Part shown: positions 1 through 9,173 of the stretch, in pieces | Position numbering within the stretch: position 1 is the stretch's first letter | How the letters are laid out: each line of letters starts with the position of its first letter | From: UBA11612 sp963976395 | Lineage (GTDB): Bacteria; Pseudomonadota; Alphaproteobacteria; Rhodospirillales; Rhodospirillaceae | Assembly: GCA_963976395.1 (NCBI GenBank) | Contig: CAXBLG010000002.1 | Span: 62,001 to 126,000, forward strand | Direction of reading: 5' to 3' | DNA length: 64,000 nucleotides | The notes under the pieces: generated by a model | The model's database searches: none | What the model was told of the DNA's origin: nothing | Seen by the model: the letters and a program-made list of their open reading frames with translations, nothing else | Position numbers and translations under genes: made by a program

Positions 1-2
1 AA

Positions 3-1364
3 ATGGCGGCTATTGATGGTCGCGTCGCCAGCATTGAAGAAGGCCGCGCACAACTTCAAGCCGAACATGACGAAGCGGCAACACAGGTTGAAGCCGCACA
101 AGCCCGCTTGACGGAACTTGGCGACGGTGCAGCCTTGCGCGAGACCGTCGAAAACAAACAAAGCGGCCTCAGCACTTTGCGCCAAGAGCTGATGGATGCC
201 CGCGCCGTTTACGACAGCCTGGCACGCCAAGCCGAAGACCGCGCCCGTCGCCTGTCCGCCCTAGAGAGCGAAGCCGAATCCTGGAGCGCGCGTAAGGAAG
301 AAGCCACACGCCAGCAAGGCGAGTTGCAACAACGTCAAACGTCTGCCGAAGAAGAAATTGCCGCTCTTGCAAACCGGCCGGATGAGATCGCCGCCCAACG
401 CACGGCCCTGATGACCGAGTTGGAAAAAGCCGAAGGCGAACGCCGCGCCTCTGCCGATGCTTTGGCCACTGGTGAAGCCAAATTGTCCGAAGCCGACAAA
501 GTGTTGCGCGATGCCGAACACGCCCTGTCCAGCGCCCGCGAAGAACGGGTGCGCCGCGAGTCCTCTGTTGTTCAAGGCACACAAAGCCTGCAGGTGATCG
601 ACGAGAATATTCGCGAGCGTATTTCCTGTGAGCCCGGCGAAGTGCGTACCCACACAAAACTTAAAGACGACGAAGAAGCCCCAAGCCTTGAGCAATCGGA
701 AAAGCGTCTGCAACGCCTTTTGAGCGAACGCGACAACTTGGGTGCCATCAACCTGCGCGCCGAACAGGAAAGCATCGAGTTGACCGAGCAGATCGGCGGT
801 TTGACGACAGAACGCGACGACCTTGTCGGAGCGATTGAGCGCCTGCGCGAGGGCATCAATAAGCTGAACAAGGAAGGCCGCGAGCGCCTTCTAAAATCGT
901 TCCGTGAAGTGAATGGGCATTTCAGCAATTTGTTCTCCAAGCTGTTCGGCGGCGGACGGGCGCATCTGGCGCTAACCGAAGCCGACGACCCGCTGGAGGC
1001 CGGCCTTGAGATTATGGCGAGCCCGCCGGGCAAACGCCTGGGCAACCTCAATCTGTTGTCGGGCGGCGAGCAAGCCTTAACGGCAGTGTCATTGCTGTTT
1101 GCGGTGTTTATGACCAACCCCGCGCCCATCTGTATCCTGGACGAGGTGGACGCCCCACTGGATGATGCGAACGTCGACCGGTTCTGCACCCTGCTGGGCG
1201 AGATCATCAAGATGACCGAAACCCGCGTGCTGGTGGTGACTCACCACCGCATGACCATGGCCCGTATGGACCGCTTGTTCGGCGTGACCATGGGTGAGCG
1301 CGGCGTCTCGCGCCTCGTTTCGGTGGATTTGAAAGCCGCTGAAGAAATGCAAGAGGTGGCTTAA
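3..1364 (+). CDS. smc: Chromosome segregation ATPase SMC, C-terminal part (5' end outside window)
   Basis: This is the C-terminal ~450 residues of an SMC protein, the ATPase that compacts and segregates chromosomes with ScpA/ScpB. The reading frame is open to the window edge, so the true start lies upstream. Residues ~1-300 are a charged, heptad-rich coiled coil. The C-terminal ABC half-head follows, with the signature motif LLSGGEQAL and a Walker B segment ICILDEVDAPLDD, then a conserved THH switch (VVTHHRMTMA). The hinge and the N-terminal Walker A are not in the window. It is followed by a promoter-like sequence and the F0 operon, so it is probably the last gene of its own transcript. Confidence 0.95.
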   Translation: MAAIDGRVASIEEGRAQLQAEHDEAATQVEAAQARLTELGDGAALRETVENKQSGLSTLRQELMDARAVYDSLARQAEDRARRLSALESEAESWSARKEEATRQQGELQQRQTSAEEEIAALANRPDEIAAQRTALMTELEKAEGERRASADALATGEAKLSEADKVLRDAEHALSSAREERVRRESSVVQGTQSLQVIDENIRERISCEPGEVRTHTKLKDDEEAPSLEQSEKRLQRLLSERDNLGAINLRAEQESIELTEQIGGLTTERDDLVGAIERLREGINKLNKEGRERLLKSFREVNGHFSNLFSKLFGGGRAHLALTEADDPLEAGLEIMASPPGKRLGNLNLLSGGEQALTAVSLLFAVFMTNPAPICILDEVDAPLDDANVDRFCTLLGEIIKMTETRVLVVTHHRMTMARMDRLFGVTMGERGVSRLVSVDLKAAEEMQEVA

Positions 1365-1455
1365 AAATAGGCCCTCATTCTGAGGTCTATTCCGGGCTTT
1401 TGCTGATCGCATTTTATTCATTTATTTCAGCCTATTAGGGGGCCGGGATTCATTC

Positions 1456-1484
1456 TTGACACCCCCCGGTCCCACCCCTATGTT
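1456..1484 (+). promoter_or_regulatory. Sigma70-type promoter for the atp F0 operon
   Basis: A perfect -35 box TTGACA (1456-1461) is separated by 17 bases from a -10-like TATGTT (1479-1484). It sits between the smc stop and the atpI start, about 140 bases ahead of atpI. The spacing and the -35 match are seen directly; use by RNA polymerase is inferred. Confidence 0.6.
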
Positions 1485-1625
1485 TCGCCCGCTTTTTGCG
1501 CTGCAACAGACTGAATTTCAGGGATTTTTGAGCGGCCCGGTCGTCTTTATAGGCACCCCTTCAAAAACGCGGCCCTTGCGCCCCCTGCGGGCTTTGGTGT
1601 CCAACGGGCTGAAGGATTTGCCCCC

Positions 1626-2033
1626 ATGACCGACCCTAAAGACCCGCCGACCCTGGAAAACATAGATGCGCGGCTGAAAGCTGCCCGAGATGCGGGCGCT
1701 GAGAAGCAAAAAGCCGGGTTCAGAGACCGCGAAAATTCGCGCGGCATGGGCCTGGGGATGAGGATCGGCATAGAATTGGTTGTTTCTGTGCTGGCGGGCG
1801 GCGGAATTGGCTTGTTCATTGACAGCAAGCTGAATACAAAACCCATCTTCATGCTGGCCTTTCTGGTGCTGGGCTTTACGGCGGGCGTGTTGAACGTGCT
1901 TCGCCTCACCAAGGGGCTGGACCAGGCGGTGGGCCTGGGACGAGCGATACGAGACAAAGAGGCCGCCGAGAGCGACACCGGCAAGACAGGCGGCGACGAG
2001 ACGGGCGAAACCAAAACGAAAGCGCCGGAGTAA
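1626..2033 (+). CDS. atpI: ATP synthase accessory protein AtpI
   Basis: Small membrane protein of 135 residues encoded first in the F0 operon. AtpI-family proteins help assemble the c-ring and have been linked to Mg2+ uptake. Two membrane segments are visible (about residues 45-65 and 73-93), separated by the polar turn DSKLNTKP, with a glycine-rich first helix as is usual for the family. The N-terminus and C-terminus are highly charged and cytoplasmic. The ATG is preceded by an AAGGA ribosome binding site. Position directly before atpB fixes the assignment more firmly than the sequence alone, which is poorly conserved in this family. Confidence 0.88.
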   Translation: MTDPKDPPTLENIDARLKAARDAGAEKQKAGFRDRENSRGMGLGMRIGIELVVSVLAGGGIGLFIDSKLNTKPIFMLAFLVLGFTAGVLNVLRLTKGLDQAVGLGRAIRDKEAAESDTGKTGGDETGETKTKAPE

Positions 2034-2065
2034 ACCGGCGGATAATTGAAGCGGGATCAATCTTG

Positions 2066-2824
2066 ATGGAACACGCCGAGGAACATGGAGCGGCCGCCGC
2101 GCACGGCCCCATGGAGCAGTTTGACGTAACACCGCTGATTCCGATTCACGTCGGCGGCTTTGACATTTCCTACACCAATTCGGCGATGTTCATGACCTTT
2201 GCGGTTATCGCCTCGTTTCTTCTGTTCTGGGGCGCGACACGTCAGCGCACCATGGTGCCGGGCCGTCTGCAGGCGAGCGCCGAGATGCTGTATGAATTTG
2301 TCGCCGACATGGTGAAGTCGAATGCCGGCAAAGAAGGCATGGCATTCTTCCCGTTCGTGTTCACACTGTTCTTGTTTATCTTGTTCGGTAACGTCTTCGG
2401 TCTGCTGCCCTATGCCTTTACCTTCACCTCGCACATTGTGGTGACGGCGGCGATGGCCGGGTTTGTATTTATCGGCGTGACCCTGCTGGGCCTGTTCAAG
2501 CACGGCTTTCATTTCTTCAGTCTGTTTATTCCGCCGGGCGCGCCGCTGCCGGTCGCCATCGGCTTGTTCCCGCTTGAGATGTTCTCGTACCTCATTCGGC
2601 CCTTCAGCCTGTCGTTGCGCTTGTTCGCCAACATGCTGGCCGGCCACGTGCTGCTAAAGGTTTTGGCGGGCTTTATTATTTCGCTCGGATTTTTGTTCGG
2701 CTGGGTGCCGTTTGCCGCGGTTGTGGCCGTGACCATGCTGGAAATTCTGGTCGCGCTGATTCAGGCTTATGTGTTTGCCCTGCTGTCGTGCCTTTACCTC
2801 AACGACGCCCTGAATTTGCACTAG
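2066..2824 (+). CDS. atpB: F0F1 ATP synthase subunit a
   Basis: Subunit a forms the two proton half-channels against the c-ring. The 252-residue protein has several long hydrophobic helices and the diagnostic segment RPFSLSLRLFANMLAGH, whose arginine (about residue 185) is the essential stator charge. Length matches alphaproteobacterial AtpB. A TTG directly precedes the ATG in frame at 2063; the ATG at 2066 was chosen. Upstream spacing to atpI is ~30 bases, consistent with one transcript. Confidence 0.97.
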   Translation: MEHAEEHGAAAAHGPMEQFDVTPLIPIHVGGFDISYTNSAMFMTFAVIASFLLFWGATRQRTMVPGRLQASAEMLYEFVADMVKSNAGKEGMAFFPFVFTLFLFILFGNVFGLLPYAFTFTSHIVVTAAMAGFVFIGVTLLGLFKHGFHFFSLFIPPGAPLPVAIGLFPLEMFSYLIRPFSLSLRLFANMLAGHVLLKVLAGFIISLGFLFGWVPFAAVVAVTMLEILVALIQAYVFALLSCLYLNDALNLH

Positions 2825-2900
2825 GAAATTTGCACTAAGCCTGACGATATTTTTCAAACCCTTACTTTAAGTAACTCTCCGTTCACGAAAGGACAGAACA

Positions 2901-3125
2901 ATGGAAACAGAAGCAGCAAAGATGATTGGTGCGGGCCTTGCGGCCATCGGCGTTATCGGCGGCGGTGTCGGCGTGGGCATCGTGTTCGGCCAGTACATGC
3001 AGGCCGCGGCGCGCAACCCCTCTATGTCTGACCAGCTCCGCACCTTCGCGTTCTTGGGCTTCGCCCTGTCGGAAGCGACAGCGCTGTTCGCCCTCGTGGT
3101 CGCTCTCATCATCCTGTTCACCTAA
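2901..3125 (+). CDS. atpE: F0F1 ATP synthase subunit c
   Basis: The 74-residue hairpin of two membrane helices is the rotor proteolipid. The first helix is glycine-rich (IGGGVGVGI), the polar loop reads QAAARNP, and the ion-binding carboxylate is Glu58 in FALSEATALF. Glu is followed by Ala rather than Ser, and the Na+-coordination residues are not apparent, so proton coupling is the expected mode. An AAGGA ribosome binding site lies 10 bases before the ATG. Subunit c is needed in many copies, and the 76-base spacer before it is the longest in the operon. Confidence 0.97.
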   Translation: METEAAKMIGAGLAAIGVIGGGVGVGIVFGQYMQAAARNPSMSDQLRTFAFLGFALSEATALFALVVALIILFT

Positions 3126-3160
3126 AGGTCTGATAGGACCAGGGATAGGGATACGCGCCC

Positions 3161-3652
3161 ATGCCTCAGTTTGATCCGTCTACGTTTGCCTCCCAGCTGT
3201 TCTGGCTGGTGGTCACGTTCGTCGCCCTTTACTGGGTGGTGGCCAAAATCGGCATTCCGCGTATCGGCGAGGTGCTGGACCAGCGGGCGCGCGTGATTCA
3301 GGACGATCTGGACCGCGCGGCTCAGCTGAAGGCGGAAACCGATCAGGCCATCGCCACCTATGAGGCGGCGATGGCGGCGGCCCGGGACCAAGCGCATGAG
3401 CATATACGCGGCGTCCAGGCGGAGATGAAAGCGGCGGCGGAAGCCCGCACCGCTGAGTTGTCCGCCAAGGTCACCAAGCAGATCGGCGAAGCCGAAACGC
3501 GCATCACAACAGCCAAGAAAGCCGCCATGGACAGCCTAACGTCCATTGCCGCCGAGACCGCTCGCGACGTGGTCGCCAAGCTGGCTGAACTTAAGCCCAG
3601 CGGCGATGCGGTTGATGCCGCTGTGGCCCAGGCCCTGAAGGAGACGCGCTGA
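3161..3652 (+). CDS. atpF': F0F1 ATP synthase subunit b'
   Basis: One of two peripheral-stalk b-type subunits, typical of alphaproteobacteria and photosynthetic bacteria, where b and b' form a heterodimer. One N-terminal membrane helix (about residues 10-28, SQLFWLVVTFVALYWVV) is followed by a long Ala/Glu/Lys-rich amphipathic helix to the C-terminus (163 residues). It comes before the second b gene with a one-base TGATG overlap, so translation is coupled. The b' label rests on order and on the QFDPSTFASQLFWL opening characteristic of b' proteins. Confidence 0.93.
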   Translation: MPQFDPSTFASQLFWLVVTFVALYWVVAKIGIPRIGEVLDQRARVIQDDLDRAAQLKAETDQAIATYEAAMAAARDQAHEHIRGVQAEMKAAAEARTAELSAKVTKQIGEAETRITTAKKAAMDSLTSIAAETARDVVAKLAELKPSGDAVDAAVAQALKETR

Positions 3653-4134
3653 TGTTTGCCGATCCATCCTTCTGGGTAGGGCTTGCCTTTGTTCTAGTCG
3701 TGGCCCTGGTATTCAAGCCTGCGGCCAAGGCAGTTTCGGCCTCGCTTGATGGACGGGCCTCTAAAATCCGTGAGCAGATCGAAGAGGCTCGCAAACTGCG
3801 CGAGGATGCCCAGGCCCTACTCGCCGGGTATCAGACCAAACAGCGCGATGCCCTGGCCGAGGCTGAGAAGATTATCTCTCAGGCCAAAGCAGAAGCCGCG
3901 CGCATGAAGACCGAGGCCGAGGCCGATCTGGCGCGTGCGCTTGAGCGGCGCCAACAGCAGGCCCTGGAGCGCATCTCTCAGTCTGAGGCGCAGGCCCTTG
4001 CCCAGGTGCGCAGTACGGCGGTGGACGTGGCCCTGGCAGCTGCGGAAGCGTTGATCCGCGAAAACCTTGACGATGGCAAGAAGCAGGCCCTGACCGATAA
4101 GGCCATCGGCGAGTTGCAAGCCCGCATGAACTAA
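3652..4134 (+). CDS. atpF: F0F1 ATP synthase subunit b
   Basis: Second peripheral-stalk subunit (160 residues), partner of b'. A short N-terminal membrane helix (FWVGLAFVLVVALVF) precedes a long helical domain rich in Ala, Glu and Arg that runs along F1. It overlaps the b' stop codon by one base and ends the operon; an intrinsic terminator follows 20-odd bases later. The F1 genes are not in the window, which fits the split atp operons of this class. Confidence 0.94.
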   Translation: MFADPSFWVGLAFVLVVALVFKPAAKAVSASLDGRASKIREQIEEARKLREDAQALLAGYQTKQRDALAEAEKIISQAKAEAARMKTEAEADLARALERRQQQALERISQSEAQALAQVRSTAVDVALAAAEALIRENLDDGKKQALTDKAIGELQARMN

Positions 4135-4157
4135 TCGCTGTCCTCACCATCCAAGTT

Positions 4158-4192
4158 AAAAAGCCCGGACCAATGTTCCGGGCTTTTTTTTT
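4158..4192 (+). terminator. Rho-independent terminator of the F0 operon
   Basis: A perfect 9-bp stem AAGCCCGGA / TCCGGGCTT (4161-4169 and 4177-4185) with a 7-base loop is followed by a run of nine T (4184-4192) and preceded by A residues. It lies directly after atpF and is a textbook intrinsic terminator. Confidence 0.93.
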
Positions 4193-4268
4193 GTTTCTGC
4201 ATCAAACATGCAAAAGTGTGCCAATATCTACGCGGCCAAATCTAAAGTTTCACCGTCGGGGGGCGGCC

Positions 4269-5615
4269 TTGGACCAATCAACGTCTACATCGACTCCATT
4301 GCAAAGGCTTGCGGCCCAGCACAGTGACCGGCGTATCGAAAGCGGAATACGTGTCTTCAAGATTCTATCGTGGCTTGGAGGCGGTTTTGGGATCGCGGTT
4401 TTTATATTGGCGATTTTGTCCGGAACGCCGATCACGAGAGGTTTCATTCTCGTTGTCGGCCTTGTCATCTCTTTCCTCGCCTTTCCCGTCATTCTTGGAC
4501 TCACTAAACGGTTAGACCTGATCATCGTCATCGGCATGTTGTGGGTCGTGCTTATAATCGGCGTTGCGGCCTGGAATTATGGCGGATACTCGGCATCAGC
4601 TCTTCCGTGGCTCTGCGCGGTTCCCATTTTTGGCAGTTATTATCTCAGGGGCCCAAAGCTGATGCTCACGCTGGCCGCCACCGGCCTGTGCTTTGCTTTC
4701 ATTTCTGCTCTTCAGTTTGCCGACCACGCTACATCGGAACCTTTAAAAATCGGCACAAACGAAATCGCTTACGGTGCGTCTTTCGCCCTGCTTCTGGTGT
4801 ATTTGTCGATTGTAAGTTACCTCTTCCGAAGTGCTGAGGATAACGCGGGAAAATTAACGGTCGCCGCGCTGGCGGACGCCAGAGAAGCCCGCGCAAAAGC
4901 CGAAGAGGCAAACGCCGCAAAATCTCACTTTCTCGCGTCCATGAGTCACGAACTAAGAACGCCCTTGAATGCGCTCGTCGGCTTTTCCGATTTCATGCGA
5001 CAAAAAGATCAGCCGGCGGTCTCTCTCGAAAAATTTCAGGAATACTCCGAGGACATGTACACGAGCGCCAAATACCTGCTCGGTATCGTTGACGACATTC
5101 TCGAATACACGGACATGGGAATAGCGAAAGCCACAGTGACCCTGTCGGATGTTGAACTTGGGGGTGTCGTTAAGGAAGCCCTTAAGGTGGTCGCCTATCT
5201 GCCTGGCGCTGATGAGATCACTATAGAATCTCATGTCCCTGAAACCTTGCCGCGTCTTAAGGGAGACGAGCGATTTTTAAAACAGATCGTGATCAATCTG
5301 CTGACCAACGCCATTAAATTCACGGATAAGGGCGGCCGCGTTACCATAAGCGCTGAAAGAGATAGGGCAGACTCGCTTAAACTCGTGGTGTCCGATACCG
5401 GGACCGGCATCTCGGCGGAAGACTTGCCGAAACTCACCCAGCCATTTTTTAAAGCGAGCAGTTCAAAACGAATTTCTTGTGGAGGCCTTGGACTTGGCCT
5501 TGCCATCACTTCTGAACTTGTTGAACTTCACGAAGGCGAGCTATCGATCCAAAGCAAAGTTGACGTGGGCACGACCATCACTTGTACGTTTCCAGCGTCC
5601 CGATCCGTAAGTTGA
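4269..5615 (+). CDS. Membrane sensor histidine kinase (orphan)
   Basis: Sensor kinase of ~448 residues. The N-terminal half has about five or six membrane helices and no recognisable extracytoplasmic sensor domain. A coiled linker leads to the dimerisation/phosphoacceptor domain with His227 in SMSHELRTPLNALVGF, then a HATPase domain: N box with Asn347 (NLLTNAIKF), G1 box DTGTGIS, F box QPFFKASS and G2 GGLGLGLAI. No receiver domain is fused and no response regulator lies nearby. The frame opens at an ATG at 4173, but that codon is inside the atp terminator hairpin; the TTG at 4269 preceded by a G-rich ribosome binding site is preferred. The signal sensed is unknown. Confidence 0.88.
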   Translation: MDQSTSTSTPLQRLAAQHSDRRIESGIRVFKILSWLGGGFGIAVFILAILSGTPITRGFILVVGLVISFLAFPVILGLTKRLDLIIVIGMLWVVLIIGVAAWNYGGYSASALPWLCAVPIFGSYYLRGPKLMLTLAATGLCFAFISALQFADHATSEPLKIGTNEIAYGASFALLLVYLSIVSYLFRSAEDNAGKLTVAALADAREARAKAEEANAAKSHFLASMSHELRTPLNALVGFSDFMRQKDQPAVSLEKFQEYSEDMYTSAKYLLGIVDDILEYTDMGIAKATVTLSDVELGGVVKEALKVVAYLPGADEITIESHVPETLPRLKGDERFLKQIVINLLTNAIKFTDKGGRVTISAERDRADSLKLVVSDTGTGISAEDLPKLTQPFFKASSSKRISCGGLGLGLAITSELVELHEGELSIQSKVDVGTTITCTFPASRSVS

Positions 5616-5644
5616 TCCAGAGGCCTCAACCGCAGGCATCGCGT

Positions 5645-6253
5645 CTAGAGATCAGGAACGGTTTGTTTGGCGCTATCGCGTTCAAGAAGGCGCGCAGCCC
5701 AATCGCGCACAACGGGCGGCGGATCAATCTCCGCCAGAGGCAAAAACTGCAGAAACGGCAAATAAGCCAAGTCCGCCAGGCTGAACTGCTCGGCCACCAG
5801 ATAAGTTTTTCCGGCGAGCGTTTTACGCAAAATATCGAGATGCGCCTCGATTGCCGCCTTGGCTACATCCATAGCTTCTAGATTCCAGCGGTCTTTTTTC
5901 AAAAACCGTCTAGGGAAGATGATGGCGCCGACATGGATGCCCATCTGGATGTCGCAAAGCTTCATGTGCATGTCCACCAAGGCGCGGCCTTTGGGATCGG
6001 AGGGCACCAGCGCCGGGGTGGGGTGGGTGGCTTCCAAATAGTTCAGGATGGCGGTGGATTCGTAGAGCACGAAGCCGCCATCGTCGATCACCGGAACGCG
6101 GCCATAGGGGTTCTTGGCAAGGAATTGTGGCGCCTTATGCTCCTTGGCCGCCATATCGACCAGCACGGCTTCATGAGGAATGTGCTTCTCCAGAAGCGCG
6201 ATCATCACCCGACGGGCGTAAGTGGATCGGGGATGGTGATAAACCTTGAGCAT
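5645..6253 (-). CDS. Glutathione S-transferase family protein
   Basis: A 202-residue protein with the two-domain GST layout. The N-terminal thioredoxin fold (about residues 1-80) starts with the strand LKVYHHP and a STYARRV segment where the catalytic Ser/Cys normally lies; the cis-Pro (GRVPVID) and the glutathione-binding ESTAI motif are clear. The C-terminal helical domain carries the FSLADLAYLPFL motif (N-capping box). It begins 21 bases after gcvPB on the same strand, so it is probably the last gene of the glycine cleavage transcript. Substrate unknown. Confidence 0.9.
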   Translation of the reverse strand: MLKVYHHPRSTYARRVMIALLEKHIPHEAVLVDMAAKEHKAPQFLAKNPYGRVPVIDDGGFVLYESTAILNYLEATHPTPALVPSDPKGRALVDMHMKLCDIQMGIHVGAIIFPRRFLKKDRWNLEAMDVAKAAIEAHLDILRKTLAGKTYLVAEQFSLADLAYLPFLQFLPLAEIDPPPVVRDWAARLLERDSAKQTVPDL

Positions 6254-6274
6254 GACGACTTCCCTAAGACTTCC

Positions 6275-7804
6275 CTACTCCGCCGCCTGACGGGTCGAGG
6301 TTTCATCGCCGGATGGTTTCCAACGCAGGACCGGCTTGCGCGCAGCCCCAGTCTCGTCCAGGCGACGGCGTGGCGCAAGCTGTGGGGCGGCCTGAAATTC
6401 CGCCGCAGCACCGCCGGCTTTGGCCTTGCGCGCAACATGCAACATGGACTCGATAAACTGGTCGAGGGCGGCTTTGCTTTCCGTTTCAGTCGGCTCCATG
6501 AGAAGCGCCCCGTGCACCACCAGAGGGAAGTACATGGTGGGCGGATGAAAGCCTTCGTCGATGAGAGCCTTGGAGATATCAAGGGTGGTCACGCCGGTGC
6601 CTTTGAGGAAACGATCGTCGAACACCGCCTCGTGCATACACGGTCCCGGGAACGCCGGTGACATTTCTTCCGACAAACGTGCCAGCAAATAATTGGCATT
6701 AAGGACCGCATCGCCCGAGGCCTGCTTCAGCCCGTCGGCGCCCATGCTCATCATGTAGGCAAGTGCGCGCACAAACACACCGAACTGGCCGTGATAGCCC
6801 TTCATGCGACCATAGCTGTTTTTTGCGGTACCAAACCCCGCGTGTTCCTCGGCGTCATACCCTTCCGCGCCACGCACGACCATGGGTACCGGCGCAAACG
6901 GCGCCAGAGCTTTGGACAGAACCGTCGGGCCCGCCCCGGGGCCGCCGCCGCCATGGGGCGTCGAGAATGTTTTGTGTAGATTGATGTGCATGGCATCGAC
7001 GCCAAGATCACCGATCCGAAGACGCCCGACGATGGCATTGAAGTTTGCCCCGTCCATATAAAAATACGCACCTGCCGCATGAACAGCCTCGGCGATGTCG
7101 ATGCATTCACGCTCAAACAGACCGCAAGTGTTGGGATTCGTGATCATCACCGCAGCGATATCGGGGCCTAGGCGTGATTTAAGCGCCTCGGTATCAACAC
7201 GGCCTTCGCTGTTGGCCGGGATGGCTTCGACCGCATAGCCGCACAGAGCCGCCGTGGCCGGGTTGGTGCCGTGCGCAGAATCGGGCACCAGAACAACCGA
7301 ACGTGTAGAGCCCGCCGCGTCGTGGGCCGACTTTATGCACATCAGGCCGCACAACTCGCCATGGGCGCCCGCCGCCGGTGACATCGCCACCGCCGCCATG
7401 CCCGTGAGCTCGGTGAGCCAATGGGCACATGAATCAATCAGCTCAAGAGCCCCCTGCACGGTTGAGATCGGCTGAAAGGGGTGAACATCGGCAAAGCCGG
7501 GCAGCCGCGCCATCTTCTCGTTGAGGCGCGGATTATGCTTCATCGTGCATGAGCCCAGAGGATAAAAGCCGCTGTCGATGGAATAATTCTTTTGCGACAA
7601 ACGCGTGTAATGACGGACCACTTCCGGCTCGGACAACCCCGGCAAACCGAGAGGCTCATCAGATCCAAATTCACCGAGCTTGTCGGCGTACTCGGGGATC
7701 GGCGGCAAGTCGCCCGCCGTTGTGCCTTGGGTGTCTTGCTCGAAAATCAACGCTTGTTCCAGTTGAAGACCTTTGTGGCCGCTGGCTGTGGTTGGTTTGG
7801 TCAT
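6275..7804 (-). CDS. gcvPB: Glycine dehydrogenase (decarboxylating) subunit 2
   Basis: P-protein subunit that binds pyridoxal phosphate and decarboxylates glycine, passing the aminomethyl group to GcvH. The PLP lysine is in INLHKTFSTPHGGGGPGAGP, and the family hallmark HYTRLSQKNYSID lies near the N-terminus. Length (509 residues) is typical of the beta half of split-type GcvP. It overlaps gcvPA by four bases (ATGA), so the two halves are translationally coupled, as expected for subunits of one heterotetramer. Confidence 0.97.
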   Translation of the reverse strand: MTKPTTASGHKGLQLEQALIFEQDTQGTTAGDLPPIPEYADKLGEFGSDEPLGLPGLSEPEVVRHYTRLSQKNYSIDSGFYPLGSCTMKHNPRLNEKMARLPGFADVHPFQPISTVQGALELIDSCAHWLTELTGMAAVAMSPAAGAHGELCGLMCIKSAHDAAGSTRSVVLVPDSAHGTNPATAALCGYAVEAIPANSEGRVDTEALKSRLGPDIAAVMITNPNTCGLFERECIDIAEAVHAAGAYFYMDGANFNAIVGRLRIGDLGVDAMHINLHKTFSTPHGGGGPGAGPTVLSKALAPFAPVPMVVRGAEGYDAEEHAGFGTAKNSYGRMKGYHGQFGVFVRALAYMMSMGADGLKQASGDAVLNANYLLARLSEEMSPAFPGPCMHEAVFDDRFLKGTGVTTLDISKALIDEGFHPPTMYFPLVVHGALLMEPTETESKAALDQFIESMLHVARKAKAGGAAAEFQAAPQLAPRRRLDETGAARKPVLRWKPSGDETSTRQAAE

Positions 7805-9147
7805 GACAGCACCTCCTTCAGCGCAGCAATCAATGCGTCAATGTCCTCGGTGGTATTGGTTTCCGTCGCGGTCACCAGAAGCAGATCCTGAAGCTCGGGA
7901 TACGTCGGATAAAACCGCGACACCGGAATGCCGCCAAGGATGCCCCGTTCGGCTAAACGTTCAACAACATCACCGGCGGCCTTGGGTAATTCCACCGTGA
8001 ACTCGTTAAAGAAACTATTGGAAAGAACGCGCACGCCAGGTAGCGCATCCAGCTTCCGAGCAAGAATTGTCGCCATGGCGTGATTGAGTTTGGCGAGGCG
8101 CTTGAAGCCAGCTTCGCCGAGTAGAGTCATGTGCACCGAAAACGCGAGGGCGATAAGGCCGGAATTAGTACATATATTCGACGTCGCTTTTTCACGGCGG
8201 ATATGTTGCTCGCGAGTGGACAAGGTCAACACCCATCCACGGCGGCCATCCTCGTCGGTGGTCTCACCGGCAAGCCGGCCCGGCATTTGTCGGATGAATT
8301 TCTCGCGGGTCGCGAACAGCCCCACGCCAGGACCGCCAAAACTCATCGGTCCGGCCAATGACTGGCCTTCGGCCACGACAATATCCGCACCCATGCGACC
8401 CGGCGGCATGAGAGCCCCCAAGGACACCGGATCAGTGACGCACACCACAAGCAGCGTCCCCTCGGCATGGCACGCATTGGCCAATGCGCTGAAGTTTGCA
8501 AGGTGCCCAAAGAAGCCAGGTGTTTGTACAACCACGCAGGCAATATCAGGACCAATGCGGCCGATCATATCTTCCACATTGAAAGGGTCGGGCGCGAGCC
8601 GCTCGACATCTATATTGAGAAACTTCATGGACGTGGCCGTCACATCGGCATAGTGCGGATGCACCTTGCCCGACATCACAGCCTTGCTCCGTTTGGTGAC
8701 GCGGCAGGCCATGGCAACAGCCTCTGCGCAGGCGGTCGCACCGTCGTACATGGAGGCATTGGCCACTTCCATGCCTGTAATCAGCGCCACTTGGGTCTGA
8801 AACTCATAAATCGCCTGGAGTGTGCCCTGACTGATTTCAGGCTGATACGGTGTGTAAGCCGTCAGGAATTCACCGCGCTGAATGATGTAGTCGAGCGCGG
8901 CAGGCGTATGGTGCCGGTAGTTGCCCGCACCAAGAAACGACGGCGCCTGCCCGCAGTTCAGATTCTTCGCGGCCATCGCGCCAAGAGTGCGTTCGACTTC
9001 CATCTCGCTTTGAGTGTCCGGTAAGTCGAACTTCGCAGAAGCGAGTGCATCTTTTGGCAGATCGCGAAACAACTCATCCACGGATTTGGCGCCGATAGCG
9101 GTGAGCATATCTTTGCGGTTGGCATCAGTCAGAGGCAAATAGCGCAT
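7801..9147 (-). CDS. gcvPA: Glycine dehydrogenase (decarboxylating) subunit 1
   Basis: N-terminal half of glycine decarboxylase (448 residues), which lacks the PLP lysine and pairs with GcvPB. Characteristic stretches are MRYLPLTDANRKDML at the start, FLGAGNYRHHTPAALDYI, and TAYTPYQPEISQGTLQAIYE. It lies 26 bases after gcvH and overlaps gcvPB. The sequence is complete with no frame break. Confidence 0.97.
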   Translation of the reverse strand: MRYLPLTDANRKDMLTAIGAKSVDELFRDLPKDALASAKFDLPDTQSEMEVERTLGAMAAKNLNCGQAPSFLGAGNYRHHTPAALDYIIQRGEFLTAYTPYQPEISQGTLQAIYEFQTQVALITGMEVANASMYDGATACAEAVAMACRVTKRSKAVMSGKVHPHYADVTATSMKFLNIDVERLAPDPFNVEDMIGRIGPDIACVVVQTPGFFGHLANFSALANACHAEGTLLVVCVTDPVSLGALMPPGRMGADIVVAEGQSLAGPMSFGGPGVGLFATREKFIRQMPGRLAGETTDEDGRRGWVLTLSTREQHIRREKATSNICTNSGLIALAFSVHMTLLGEAGFKRLAKLNHAMATILARKLDALPGVRVLSNSFFNEFTVELPKAAGDVVERLAERGILGGIPVSRFYPTYPELQDLLLVTATETNTTEDIDALIAALKEVLS

Positions 9148-9173
9148 GTGCGGTATCCCTAGAGAAAGGTTTT

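Noticed and set aside
4173..4268. ATG at 4173 as the start of the histidine kinase
   Set aside because: It lies inside the loop and stem of the atp terminator and the 32 extra residues are not membrane- or domain-like; TTG at 4269 has a G-rich ribosome binding site.
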